DNA from: an uncultured Lachnospiraceae bacterium
GTDB taxonomy: Bacteria > Bacillota > Clostridia > Lachnospirales > Lachnospiraceae
Length of the DNA: 64,000 nucleotides
Direction: 5' to 3'
NCBI GenBank assembly: GCA_947626365.1
Contig: CANQRW010000007.1
Span: forward strand, 1 to 64,000
Of the stretch, positions 50,123 through 58,795 are shown in pieces (the first letter of the stretch is position 1; each line of letters begins with the position of its first letter). The notes beneath the pieces are model-generated. The model had not been told where the DNA came from. It worked only from the letters and a program-made list of their open reading frames with translations, and made no database searches. The position numbers and the translations under genes were made by a program.

Positions 50123-50225
50123 CGTATTTCGATACTTTATCCCTGTATTTTGATACTTATACATCTGTGTTTTGATAACCGATATATGCGACCGCAGATA
50201 AAACTACCCGCGGAAAAAGCTGGGA

Positions 50226-51302
50226 TTACTGAACCCGGAAATTCTTCAGCGCATCCCGGTTGATATCCAGCCCGACGCCCGGGGCCTGGGAGGGGCTTAC
50301 GGTGCCGTCCTCGTTGAAGCGGACCGGGGACTGGAACGCCTCGTAAATCTTCGCATCATACTGGGGCGGGTAGAATTCCGCGATGGTGGCATTGGGCACG
50401 GCACAGTCCAGATGGATGTGGACCTGCTGCTGGCCATGGGGGCTGAGGATGACGCCGTTGGCGTCCGCCATGCCGGCGATCTTCATGAATTCCGTGACAC
50501 CGCCCATGCAGGTAGCGTCTGGGTTCAGAATGTCCACGGCCTTGACGTTCAGAAGATCCCGGAAGCCGAACCGGGTCATCTCGTTTTCACCGGCCGCAAT
50601 GGGAATACTGCATTTTTCCGAAATCTTTTTGTAGCCGTCGTAGTCGTCCTGCTCCACCGGCTCCTCAAACCAGTAGGGGTGGTATTCCTCCACCATGCGG
50701 GCAAACTCAATCGCCTCAAAGGCCTTGTAGGAGCAGTTGGCATCCATCATCAGGCGGACATCGTCGCCGATCACTTCCCGGACAGCCTTCACCCGGGCCG
50801 CGTCTTCCTTCATGCTCAACAGCCCGACCTTCATCTTGACGGCCTTGGCGCCCCAACTCAGGTATTCTTCCATTTCCTGCTGCAGTTCCTTGATCCCCTT
50901 GTCTTTGGCATAGTAGCCGCCGGCAATGTAAAATGGGATTTTCTCCCGGCTTCCGCCCAGCAGGCGGTAGAGAGGAAGTCCGGCGATCTTGGCCTTGATA
51001 TCCCAGAGGGCAATATCAATAGCGGACACGCTCCAGAGACTGTTGCCTTTCCGGCCCATGAATTTGGGTACATAGGTTTTTTTCCACAACCGTTCATTAT
51101 TGAGGGGATCCTCCCCCAGGATAGCTTTGCCCATCCGCTCGGCAAAGTTGATCTCCCAGCTGGTGCCGTAACCGGTAATACCCTCGTCGGTTTCGATGAC
51201 CAGCAGATTCAGTTCGTTGTCCGTGAAAACGTGGGTACCGTTGGCAATCGGTTTTTCTTTCGGCCATTTATATTTTTCCGTATATACTTTTGTGATCTTC
51301 AT
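50226..51302 (-). CDS. Mandelate racemase/muconate lactonizing enzyme family (enolase superfamily)
   Basis: ETDEGITGYG, AVKMKVG, MMDANCSY, WFEEPVEQDD, AAGENE, SPHGQQQVH. Confidence 0.93.
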   Translation of the reverse strand: MKITKVYTEKYKWPKEKPIANGTHVFTDNELNLLVIETDEGITGYGTSWEINFAERMGKAILGEDPLNNERLWKKTYVPKFMGRKGNSLWSVSAIDIALWDIKAKIAGLPLYRLLGGSREKIPFYIAGGYYAKDKGIKELQQEMEEYLSWGAKAVKMKVGLLSMKEDAARVKAVREVIGDDVRLMMDANCSYKAFEAIEFARMVEEYHPYWFEEPVEQDDYDGYKKISEKCSIPIAAGENEMTRFGFRDLLNVKAVDILNPDATCMGGVTEFMKIAGMADANGVILSPHGQQQVHIHLDCAVPNATIAEFYPPQYDAKIYEAFQSPVRFNEDGTVSPSQAPGVGLDINRDALKNFRVQ

Positions 51303-51310
51303 TGTTTTGC

Positions 51311-51451
51311 TCCTTTTCATAAATACTGGGATTTGGCGCTGCGTCTCCAATTCGATAGTTTCGGTGTTTGGTGCCGTTCTTCCCTTTCATGGGTATCAGA
51401 ATCTAGCGCCGGTACTTCCTTTCAAAATTGGCAGCATCCGGCGCCGTCTTC
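51311..51451. repeat. 35-bp tandem repeat, 4 units, filling an intergenic gap
   Basis: TCCTTTTCATAAATACTGGGATTTGGCGCTGCGTC / TCCAATTCGATAGTTTCGGTGTTTGGTGCCGTTCT / TCCCTTTCATGGGTATCAGAATCTAGCGCCGGTACT / TCCTTTCAAAATTGGCAGCATCCGGCGCCGTCTTC. Confidence 0.75.
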
Positions 51452-51458
51452 ACGCAGC

Positions 51459-52742
51459 CTAGAAGCAGGGCAGAACTGTCATGACATACACTACATACAT
51501 GATACCAAAAAGAATGGAAACAAGCCAGCTCTGTTTTACCAGAGATTTGATGTCGTATCCGCCGGTACCCATCACGATGGGAAGGGCGCTGGTGGCCATG
51601 GGGGTCATGTAAGCGGTAAGGCCGGCAGCAGTGATGATGACCAGCAGGCCAATGGGATTGGCTCCAATGGATTTGCAGGTCATGATAACGATGGGGGCGA
51701 AAATATTAATAACCGCCTGATTCTGCATGAACTGAGTCAGGATAAAGGGGATCGCGAAGAAAATAAGTCCCAGCATATATCCGCTATGTACGTTGCCCAC
51801 GGCCGCAGCGAGGGTGTCACCAATCACGTCTCCCGCACCGGTGGCGGTCAGAGCTCCAGCCATAGCCAGGGCGCCGATCAGCATGCAGGCCAGGTCAATG
51901 GGAAGGGCCGCGATGGCTTCCTTGCCGGTCAGGGTCCCGCAGACTACGGTCAGAACGGCGCCCAGCAGGCAGGCCTGCCAGGAGGCAATGCCGATCTTGC
52001 TTCCCATAAAGAAGAGAACGATTACGCCAAAGAAAATGATCACGCCTGCCCAATCCGAAAACTTATTCAGAGGCTTTTTCTCCGAGGCGGGGACAGAGGT
52101 CATGGCGATGGGATTGATGGGTTCCTCCGGCGCAATCTTGTAACCCATGGTCCAGGCCCAGAGGGGAGCCAGGATCAGGATGGGCCAGCGGCCTACGGTG
52201 TAGTCAATGGCCCGGAAAGTAAGGCCTGTCTCATAGGTGTCCAGAAAGCCCTGGAAAATGCCGGATTCCTGGATGGAAGCTCCGAAGGGGAGCACACAGC
52301 AGCAGGCTACGCAGACCATGCCAAGCGGGAACATAACCTTGGATGGGGACACATTGTAATCCCGGCACATCTGGGCAGCCAGCGGGAAGACAATGCAGAA
52401 GCAGGCACCCGGGCTGTTCATCAGGTTTGTCAGAATCATTGCCAGGATCAGATAGCAGAGATAGGTGCGGCGGAAGGAGCCGCCGGTCATCTTGTTGACG
52501 GCCTGGGAAAAACGGTCGATCAGGCTGGTGCGGCTGAGGCCGGCGGAGACCACAAACATGGCCGCCATCATGATCACGTTGTTATTTGAAAAATAGGTAA
52601 GAGCCGAATTGGCGTCCAGGCATTTGGTGAACACCAGGGCCAGGATGGTCCCCATACCGATCACGCCCATGGGCAGCTTGTTCATGCCATAGAGGGCCAG
52701 GGATACAACAAAAATGATGATGCAGATTGTCATGGTATTCAT
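51459..52742 (-). CDS. SLC13/DASS-type anion permease
   Basis: About 12 hydrophobic segments; MNSPGACFCIVFPLA, LTAYMTPMATSALPIVMGTGGYD. Confidence 0.85.
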   Translation of the reverse strand: MNTMTICIIIFVVSLALYGMNKLPMGVIGMGTILALVFTKCLDANSALTYFSNNNVIMMAAMFVVSAGLSRTSLIDRFSQAVNKMTGGSFRRTYLCYLILAMILTNLMNSPGACFCIVFPLAAQMCRDYNVSPSKVMFPLGMVCVACCCVLPFGASIQESGIFQGFLDTYETGLTFRAIDYTVGRWPILILAPLWAWTMGYKIAPEEPINPIAMTSVPASEKKPLNKFSDWAGVIIFFGVIVLFFMGSKIGIASWQACLLGAVLTVVCGTLTGKEAIAALPIDLACMLIGALAMAGALTATGAGDVIGDTLAAAVGNVHSGYMLGLIFFAIPFILTQFMQNQAVINIFAPIVIMTCKSIGANPIGLLVIITAAGLTAYMTPMATSALPIVMGTGGYDIKSLVKQSWLVSILFGIMYVVYVMTVLPCF

Positions 52743-52756
52743 TTGTATTTCCTCCT

Positions 52757-53932
52757 TTACTGATCACAGATAGAACCGTCCAGATTCAGACGGGCGCTGA
52801 CTTCATGGGGCCGGAACGGGAAACGTTCCTCTACGTCGGGAATGAGGTCGATGCCGATGCCTGGCTCCTGAGGCACTTCCAGATAACCGTCCTTGAATTC
52901 CGGAATATGGTCAACCATATCTACCTGGCGGAGCTTTACGCCGGTATTCAGCAGGTTATCCGCCGTGGATGCTTTGTAGGGATCCGGATATTCGGTGATC
53001 GCCACATTTTCCGTGGCGGCCACAAACTGGAGAATCGCGTTTGTCGTCACGGGACTGAGGGGATTGTGCGGTACCAGGCTGCAATGATGGGCTTCCGCCA
53101 GCGCCGCAATCTTTTTCGCCCCGGTGAAACCGCCGCAGACGGCGAGGGACATCCGCACATAACTGCAGGCGCCTCGTTCCAGCAGCATGGCGAAATCGAA
53201 AAAGCTGGTGATCCGCTCCCCGGTCGCGATGGGGATGTTGGTTTTGGCAGCTACCCGGGCCATCTCATCGTAATTATCCGGGCGGATTGGGTCTTCCAGG
53301 AACATGGGATTGTACTTTTCCAGCCGGTGGCTCAGTTGGACGGCCAGCCCCGGCTCCAGCCGGCGGTGCATTTCCAGACAGAGATCGATGGATTCTCCCA
53401 CGGCCTCCCGCACCTTGGCGATCCGGCGCTCCGCGTTGTAGAGCATCTGGGTGTTATTGTCGTGGAAGGGAAGATTGCGGGGCTCGTCCAGGTACGGATT
53501 GAGATGTCCCAGGGCGGTGAAGCCCTCCTCCTTGCCGCGGATAGCATTTTCCACCAGCTGTTCCTCCGTCTGGCCTGCCGTGTGGTTGTATACGCGAACC
53601 TTGTCCCGGCATTTTCCCCCTAACAGCCGGTAAATGGGAACCTGGTAATACTTGCCGGCAATGTCGTAGAGCGCCACGTCAATGGCTGAGATGGCTCCCA
53701 TGATGGCCGCCCCGCGAAAATGGCCGTACCGCTGCATGTACTGCCAGTGATGCTCGATATCCAGGGGATCCTTGCCCACCAGGTATCCCCTGAACATGTG
53801 GATGGCCGTGGCGCACGCCTCCAACAGCCCCCACGCGCCGGCTTCGCCGATACCGTAGATTCCCTCGTCGGTCATAACCTTCGCGAAGACACAACGGTTC
53901 GCGCGGATAACCTTAACGTCTGTGATAATCAT
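52757..53932 (-). CDS. Mandelate racemase/muconate lactonizing enzyme family (galactonate dehydratase/ManD-like)
   Basis: GIYGIGEAG, MGAISAIDVALYDIAGKYYQVPIYRLLGG, EMHRRLEPG, FLEDPIRPDN, ATGERITSF, VPHNPLSPV. Confidence 0.92.
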   Translation of the reverse strand: MIITDVKVIRANRCVFAKVMTDEGIYGIGEAGAWGLLEACATAIHMFRGYLVGKDPLDIEHHWQYMQRYGHFRGAAIMGAISAIDVALYDIAGKYYQVPIYRLLGGKCRDKVRVYNHTAGQTEEQLVENAIRGKEEGFTALGHLNPYLDEPRNLPFHDNNTQMLYNAERRIAKVREAVGESIDLCLEMHRRLEPGLAVQLSHRLEKYNPMFLEDPIRPDNYDEMARVAAKTNIPIATGERITSFFDFAMLLERGACSYVRMSLAVCGGFTGAKKIAALAEAHHCSLVPHNPLSPVTTNAILQFVAATENVAITEYPDPYKASTADNLLNTGVKLRQVDMVDHIPEFKDGYLEVPQEPGIGIDLIPDVEERFPFRPHEVSARLNLDGSICDQ

Positions 53933-53973
53933 GCCTTGTACCTCCGTTTCATTTTTGTTTTCTTGTTAATTCT

Positions 53974-54040
53974 TATTATAACCGTTTGAATTATTTTGTA
54001 AAATCAATTATAATAGATGAAGTAATAGAAAATAATCTAT
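53974..54040. promoter_or_regulatory. Candidate LysR-type operator region between divergent genes
   Basis: TATTATAA (53974) ... TTATAATA (54008), and ATAGAT (54013) ... ATCTAT (54035) inverted pairs. Confidence 0.4.
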
Positions 54041-54056
54041 GGAGAAGAGGCGGAAT

Positions 54057-55058
54057 ATGACTCTTGAAAAATTCAATTATCTCACCATGCTCTGCGAGGA
54101 GCAGAATGTGACCCGGGCGGCCCAGCGGCTGTTTATTACCCAACCTACCCTTACGGCCTTTATCAACAATCTGGAGAAAAGCCTGGGTTTCAAAATTTTT
54201 GACCGTTCCCACAATCCCGTGACGCTGACCAGGAACGGAAAGGTATATATGGAGCGGACGCGCAGACTGCTTCTGGAGGAAAATCAGATGATTGAGGAAA
54301 TTCGCCAGATGGACAAACCGAGAGACACGATTCGGATCGGGATCGGCCAGATTCACAGCGAAATGTGGAGTCCGGAGCTGATCCGACAGCTACTGGAGAG
54401 ATGGCCGGATCTGAACGTGGAGCTTAAGGAATCCCAAGAGATGCGCCTGATGGAGTATCTGCGGGACGATGAGATCGACGTGATCCTGGGACATTTGCAG
54501 ATCGATACGGTGAATTTCTGCTTTGAAACGATTTTGGAAGAGGATCTGGTAATCGCCATTCCGGAGAATCTGATGCCAGGGGAATTGCTGGCAAATGCTC
54601 CGGAGAATGGGCTGGAACAGAGCTCGATTAAGGATCCTTTTGTACTCAGACCGGAGGTTCTTTCGGATATACCGTTGATTCAGCCGGCCCAGTCACAGGG
54701 CCTTTTTCTGAACCTGAAGCAGTTGATGGACCAGTATCAGATCCGACCGACGCGGGTGATCCAGACGGCCAATATGATCGCAGCGGCCAGCATGGTCAAG
54801 ATGGGGCTGGGATATATGTATCTGAGCCCGGTGCTCTTTGACAGGGCCTATGTGGCGGCGCCACGGAAAATCTATTACTGTACACTGCCCCGGCTGATCC
54901 GGTCAAGGAAATATTATATCGGATATAAGGAGAACAACCCGAATTTCGAGCAGATCATGACGATCCGGGATATTATACTGCGAAAATTCGGCGGGGTTCC
55001 TGGAATCGGAGGATCAGGGAGTGTTATCAAAGGGATAGAGGAAAATATTTCAGCCTGA
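54057..55058 (+). CDS. LysR family transcriptional regulator
   Basis: MTLEKFNYLTMLCEEQNVTRAAQRLFITQPTLTAFINNLEKSLGFKIFDR. Confidence 0.95.
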   Translation: MTLEKFNYLTMLCEEQNVTRAAQRLFITQPTLTAFINNLEKSLGFKIFDRSHNPVTLTRNGKVYMERTRRLLLEENQMIEEIRQMDKPRDTIRIGIGQIHSEMWSPELIRQLLERWPDLNVELKESQEMRLMEYLRDDEIDVILGHLQIDTVNFCFETILEEDLVIAIPENLMPGELLANAPENGLEQSSIKDPFVLRPEVLSDIPLIQPAQSQGLFLNLKQLMDQYQIRPTRVIQTANMIAAASMVKMGLGYMYLSPVLFDRAYVAAPRKIYYCTLPRLIRSRKYYIGYKENNPNFEQIMTIRDIILRKFGGVPGIGGSGSVIKGIEENISA

Positions 55059-55510
55059 AGATATAAATTTCGGCCTAAGAAAAGTGAATTCTGAACTGGA
55101 GAAACAAAATTCTGTGGAGAGAGGATAGATCAAGATAGGAAATCATATGCCTGAGGCGGACGCAGGCCGCCTGGAATCATGAATGTATTGGAGCATTATT
55201 TCAAGACGGGGAAAATATATATACGGTTTCCCCTTGCCAGTCCGGTATCGGATGAAAATGTTCTGTCCCCGGCTGCGGACGAACTCTTATCCTGGATGAA
55301 AGATTTTCCATCAAATTTTTATTCGATGTTTCATGGTCATTCATTATTGATATCGAGCGAATCTTTTGTAATGATTTTTGAAAGGCATTTTGGATATTGG
55401 ATGTTTTCCTTCAGAAATATCAAAAATTCAGTTTTCCGCATAAAGTAAGGATTTTTCGATTCAAAAGTAGGACTTTAATTTTTGATATGAATTTTGGTTC
55501 CTTATATCTG

Positions 55511-55607
55511 TCACTAGCGCGTTTTTTGCATACCGACGAAACAGCCGGACAGGAACCTTCCCGCCCGGCTGTCAGATTACGTCAGTATGCAAAAAGAGCG
55601 CAAGTGA
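55511..55607. repeat. Dispersed hairpin repeat, copy B (inverted pair)
   Basis: Left arm tcactagcgcgttttttgcataccgacg (55511-55538) and right arm cgtcagtatgcaaaaagagcgcaagtga (55580-55607) form a 28-bp inverted repeat with an inner cagccgg/ccggctg stem. Confidence 0.85.
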
Positions 55608-55688
55608 TGCTCTTTTTGTACCGCAGTGTTATGCTTATGTTCATTCTTATATTCACATGCTGGTGAAATCAGATTTCAGAGGGGTACT

Positions 55689-56780
55689 TCATCCCTGCCT
55701 GGCCGTAATATACCCCTGGGCCGTCAGAAGCTCCGCGCACAGGATGCCGCCGCCTGCGGCGCCCCGGACCGTGTTATGAGACAGGCCCACAAACTTGTAA
55801 TCATAGACCGTATCCTCTCTGAGACGGCCCACGGAGATTCCCATTCCATTCTCAAAATCCACATCCAGCGTCACCTGGGGACGGTTGTCCTCCTCCAGAT
55901 ACTGGATAAACTGTTTGGGCGCGCTGGGCAGATTCAGTTCCTGAGGAAGTCCCCGGAAGCTGACCATCTTCTCGATCAGCTGCTCCTTGGTGGGTTTCTT
56001 ACGAAACTTCACAAACACCGCCGCCGTATGGCCGTTCAGTACCGGAATACGGATACACTGGCAGGTAATCACCGGCTCTGAGGCTTTTACGATGGCGCCG
56101 TTCTCAATCCGGCCCCAGAGACGCAGAGGCTCCTGCTCGCTCTTCTCCTCCTCGCCGCCGATGTAGGGAATGACATTGCCCACCATCTCCGGCCAGTCCT
56201 TAAATGTCTTTCCGGCTCCGGAGATTGCCTGATAGGTAGTGGCCACTACCTCGCAGGGCTCAAACTCCTTCCACGCTGTCAGTACCGGCGCATAGCTCTG
56301 AATGGAGCAGTTGGGCTTCACGGCGATGAATCCTCTGGTCGTGCCCAGACGTTTCTTCTGATATTCAATCACCTGGAAATGCTCCGGATTGATCTCCGGA
56401 ACCACCATGGGTACATCCGGCGTCCACCGGTGAGCGCTGTTGTTGGATACCACAGGCGTCTCCGTCTTCGCGTAGGCTTCCTCGATGGCGCGGATCTCAT
56501 CCTTGCTCATATCCACGGCGCTGAACACAAAATCCACCTCCGCGGCGACCCGCTCCACCTCATTCACATTCATGACCACCAGATTCTTTACAGCCTCCGG
56601 CATGGGAGTATCCATCTTCCATCTTCCGCCTACGGCCTCCTCATAGGTCTTCCCCGCGGACCGGGGGCTTGCGGCCACACAGACCACCTGATACCAGGGA
56701 TGATTTTCAAGAAGCGCGATAAATCTCTGGCCTACCATTCCGGTAGCTCCCAGCACGCCGACTTTTAATTTCTGATTCAT
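55689..56780 (-). CDS. asd: Aspartate-semialdehyde dehydrogenase
   Basis: KVGVLGATGMVGQRFIALL, VSNNSAHRW, KPNCSIQSY, TYQAISGAGK, IPYIGGEEEKSEQE, RIPVLNGHTAAVFV. Confidence 0.95.
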   Translation of the reverse strand: MNQKLKVGVLGATGMVGQRFIALLENHPWYQVVCVAASPRSAGKTYEEAVGGRWKMDTPMPEAVKNLVVMNVNEVERVAAEVDFVFSAVDMSKDEIRAIEEAYAKTETPVVSNNSAHRWTPDVPMVVPEINPEHFQVIEYQKKRLGTTRGFIAVKPNCSIQSYAPVLTAWKEFEPCEVVATTYQAISGAGKTFKDWPEMVGNVIPYIGGEEEKSEQEPLRLWGRIENGAIVKASEPVITCQCIRIPVLNGHTAAVFVKFRKKPTKEQLIEKMVSFRGLPQELNLPSAPKQFIQYLEEDNRPQVTLDVDFENGMGISVGRLREDTVYDYKFVGLSHNTVRGAAGGGILCAELLTAQGYITARQG

Positions 56781-56811
56781 AATCCATATCTCCTCACTTT
56801 TTATTGCATCC

Positions 56812-56855
56812 GCATACAAACAAAGCGTCACTGGCGCTTTGTTTGCATACTGACG
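56812..56855. repeat. Dispersed hairpin repeat, copy C
   Basis: gcatacaaacaaagcg-tcactgg-cgctttgtttgcatac-tgacg, upstream of asd. Confidence 0.85.
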
Positions 56856-57000
56856 TAATACGGAACGGTGCGCCGGTGACGTGCCGCCCGCATGTCTTTC
56901 CTATCCTACAACAAACTTTTCCAAAATGCAAGAGGAATTCGCAAAGAAAATACATTTGTACGCATAGCACGAACATCTAAGGAACTTTGCGCTCCAGCAA

Positions 57001-57471
57001 TCATAAATGTTCCTTGCAGGACAGGGTCTCCGCCTCCAGCTTAAACACGCATACCCCCTCCACCATCTTTTCATTAAACTCCCAGTCCGAACGTCCCGTA
57101 TTGTGTTCCATAACCGCCAGAAGTCCCATTTTCTTTTCATCCGCGTCTTCCACGATATGGACCGTCCCATTGCCGATAACGCTCTGGAAACCGGCAGAAT
57201 GACCGCAGGCTGTATCTGCCCTGTGAAGTCGGTAATTGGTATCCATCTCAAAACCCACCTGCGGGTTCTGACGGATCAGCCCAATCTTTCTCCCCTCTTT
57301 GGCCCCATGGAAATAGAACACATAGCGGTTCTCTTTCTTCCGATATCCGAAATTCAGCGGAACGATATAGACCTGCCCGTTATCGTTAAATCCGATCCGG
57401 CAGCAGGTACAGGAATCGATGATCTCTCCAATCTTATCCGGGTCCGTAACTTCTCTGTCTTTTCTTCTCAT
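57001..57471 (-). CDS. Pyridoxamine 5'-phosphate oxidase-related flavin-binding protein (NimA-like)
   Basis: RRKDREVTDPDKIGEIIDSCTCCRIGFNDNGQVYIVPLNFGY...FYFHGAKEGRKIGLI. Confidence 0.9.
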   Translation of the reverse strand: MRRKDREVTDPDKIGEIIDSCTCCRIGFNDNGQVYIVPLNFGYRKKENRYVFYFHGAKEGRKIGLIRQNPQVGFEMDTNYRLHRADTACGHSAGFQSVIGNGTVHIVEDADEKKMGLLAVMEHNTGRSDWEFNEKMVEGVCVFKLEAETLSCKEHL

Positions 57472-57623
57472 AATTTTAACCATTCCTTTCGTACTCTTCG
57501 CGCCAGGCACAAGTCAATATTATCCGAATGCAGCGGCAAAGTCAATTCACCGGACCCATTTTTTCAGGATTCCAAAATCCCATGCTGTCCATCTTCAAAG
57601 TATTTCGTTTCATGTAATCCATT

Positions 57624-58718
57624 TTACATAATCCGATACTGATTTAATATTTGATAATTAGGCTTAAATCCAATACCCGGGCGATCTGGCGGCAAAAGCA
57701 GACCATCTTCATTAAGACACAGGGGATAATCAAACGCATGAAGCCAAACCTCGTCATATTCTTCCGGATAATACTCCACATAAGAAACATTTTCTGTCGA
57801 AACCCCTAAAGAAACATTGATCGTCTGATCTCCATGGGGCGCTAACTCCAGGCAATATGCCTGAGATAAGGCTGCTACCTTCAAAAATTCTGTCACTCCT
57901 CCCATTAAAAAGGGGGCTGGATTTAAAATCGGGACCGCTTTGGACTCGATCAATTCCCGAAATCCCCATTTTGTATATTCGTTTTCTCCGGCCGCCAATG
58001 GGATCACTGTCTTTTCAGCCACCCTCTTCATACCTTCACAATCGTAAGGCGCCACTGGCTCTTCGAAGCAGTAAATGTCATATTCCTCTATACGTTTTGC
58101 CAGTTCTATGGCACGGTAATAGGAATAAGCACCGTTGGCATCCACCATAAGAATCTTATCCGGTCCAATGGCCTCCCGCACGGCCTTCACGCGAAGAGCG
58201 TCCTCCCGCGGGCTTAACGCGCCTATTTTCATCTTCACTCCGGCTACGCCCAGGCTTATATAATGTTCCATCTCCTTCTGCAAATCTTTCAGCGTTTTGT
58301 CTTTTCCGTAATATCCGCCGCCAATATAGGCAGGCACTCCATCCCGGCATTTTCCCAAAAGGCCGGACAGCGGTACTCCCAAAGCCTTTGCCTTAATATC
58401 CCACAGCGCCATATCGATCCCGCTGATCGCGCGGGTAGCCAGCCCTTTCCTGCCTATTATCTTTGGTACGTACAGCTTATTCCAGATATAATCAATATTC
58501 ATGGGGTCCTGTCCGATAAGTTTTTCTTTCCATTCCTCTGCCAGAAAAAAAGCATTCATTCCCAACACCGGACCCGAAAAACCGTACCCCCGAATCCCCT
58601 CATCAGTTTCAATGATAATCACAGCCAGTCCGCAATAAGCATAAGTATGTTTTCCATTGGCTATCGCCTTATTCTTTTTCCATCTGAAATATTCATGTCT
58701 TAAATCGGTTATTCTCAT
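57624..58718 (-). CDS. Mandelate racemase/muconate lactonizing enzyme family, paralogue of the 50226-51302 gene
   Basis: ETDEGIRGYGFSG, GVKMKIG, MVDANGAYSY, CFEEPVAPYD, AAGENEYTKWGFREL, APHGDQTINVSLG. Confidence 0.93.
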   Translation of the reverse strand: MRITDLRHEYFRWKKNKAIANGKHTYAYCGLAVIIIETDEGIRGYGFSGPVLGMNAFFLAEEWKEKLIGQDPMNIDYIWNKLYVPKIIGRKGLATRAISGIDMALWDIKAKALGVPLSGLLGKCRDGVPAYIGGGYYGKDKTLKDLQKEMEHYISLGVAGVKMKIGALSPREDALRVKAVREAIGPDKILMVDANGAYSYYRAIELAKRIEEYDIYCFEEPVAPYDCEGMKRVAEKTVIPLAAGENEYTKWGFRELIESKAVPILNPAPFLMGGVTEFLKVAALSQAYCLELAPHGDQTINVSLGVSTENVSYVEYYPEEYDEVWLHAFDYPLCLNEDGLLLPPDRPGIGFKPNYQILNQYRIM

Positions 58719-58745
58719 AGACTGTCCTTTCCCTGAAAAAAAGAA

Positions 58746-58776
58746 GGAAGGTGCCTCAAATATTAAGGCACCTTCC
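58746..58776 (-). terminator. Terminator downstream of the ABC/GH4 operon
   Basis: Minus strand: ggaaggtgcct-taatatttg-aggcaccttcc-ttcttttttt. Confidence 0.85.
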
Positions 58777-58795
58777 TCCCCTTCAGATTCTACTC

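Noticed and set aside
51311-51451. Possible CRISPR array (35-bp units)
   Set aside because: Units are degenerate, contiguous and lack unique spacers; no cas genes in the window.
50412-52589. 725-aa plus-strand ORF opposite the enolase and permease genes
   Set aside because: Antisense shadow ORF crossing two real genes and their intergenic repeats.
55179-55666. Small plus-strand ORFs between LysR and asd
   Set aside because: No recognisable family, AT-rich, and the second crosses the hairpin repeat; likely non-coding or degraded sequence.
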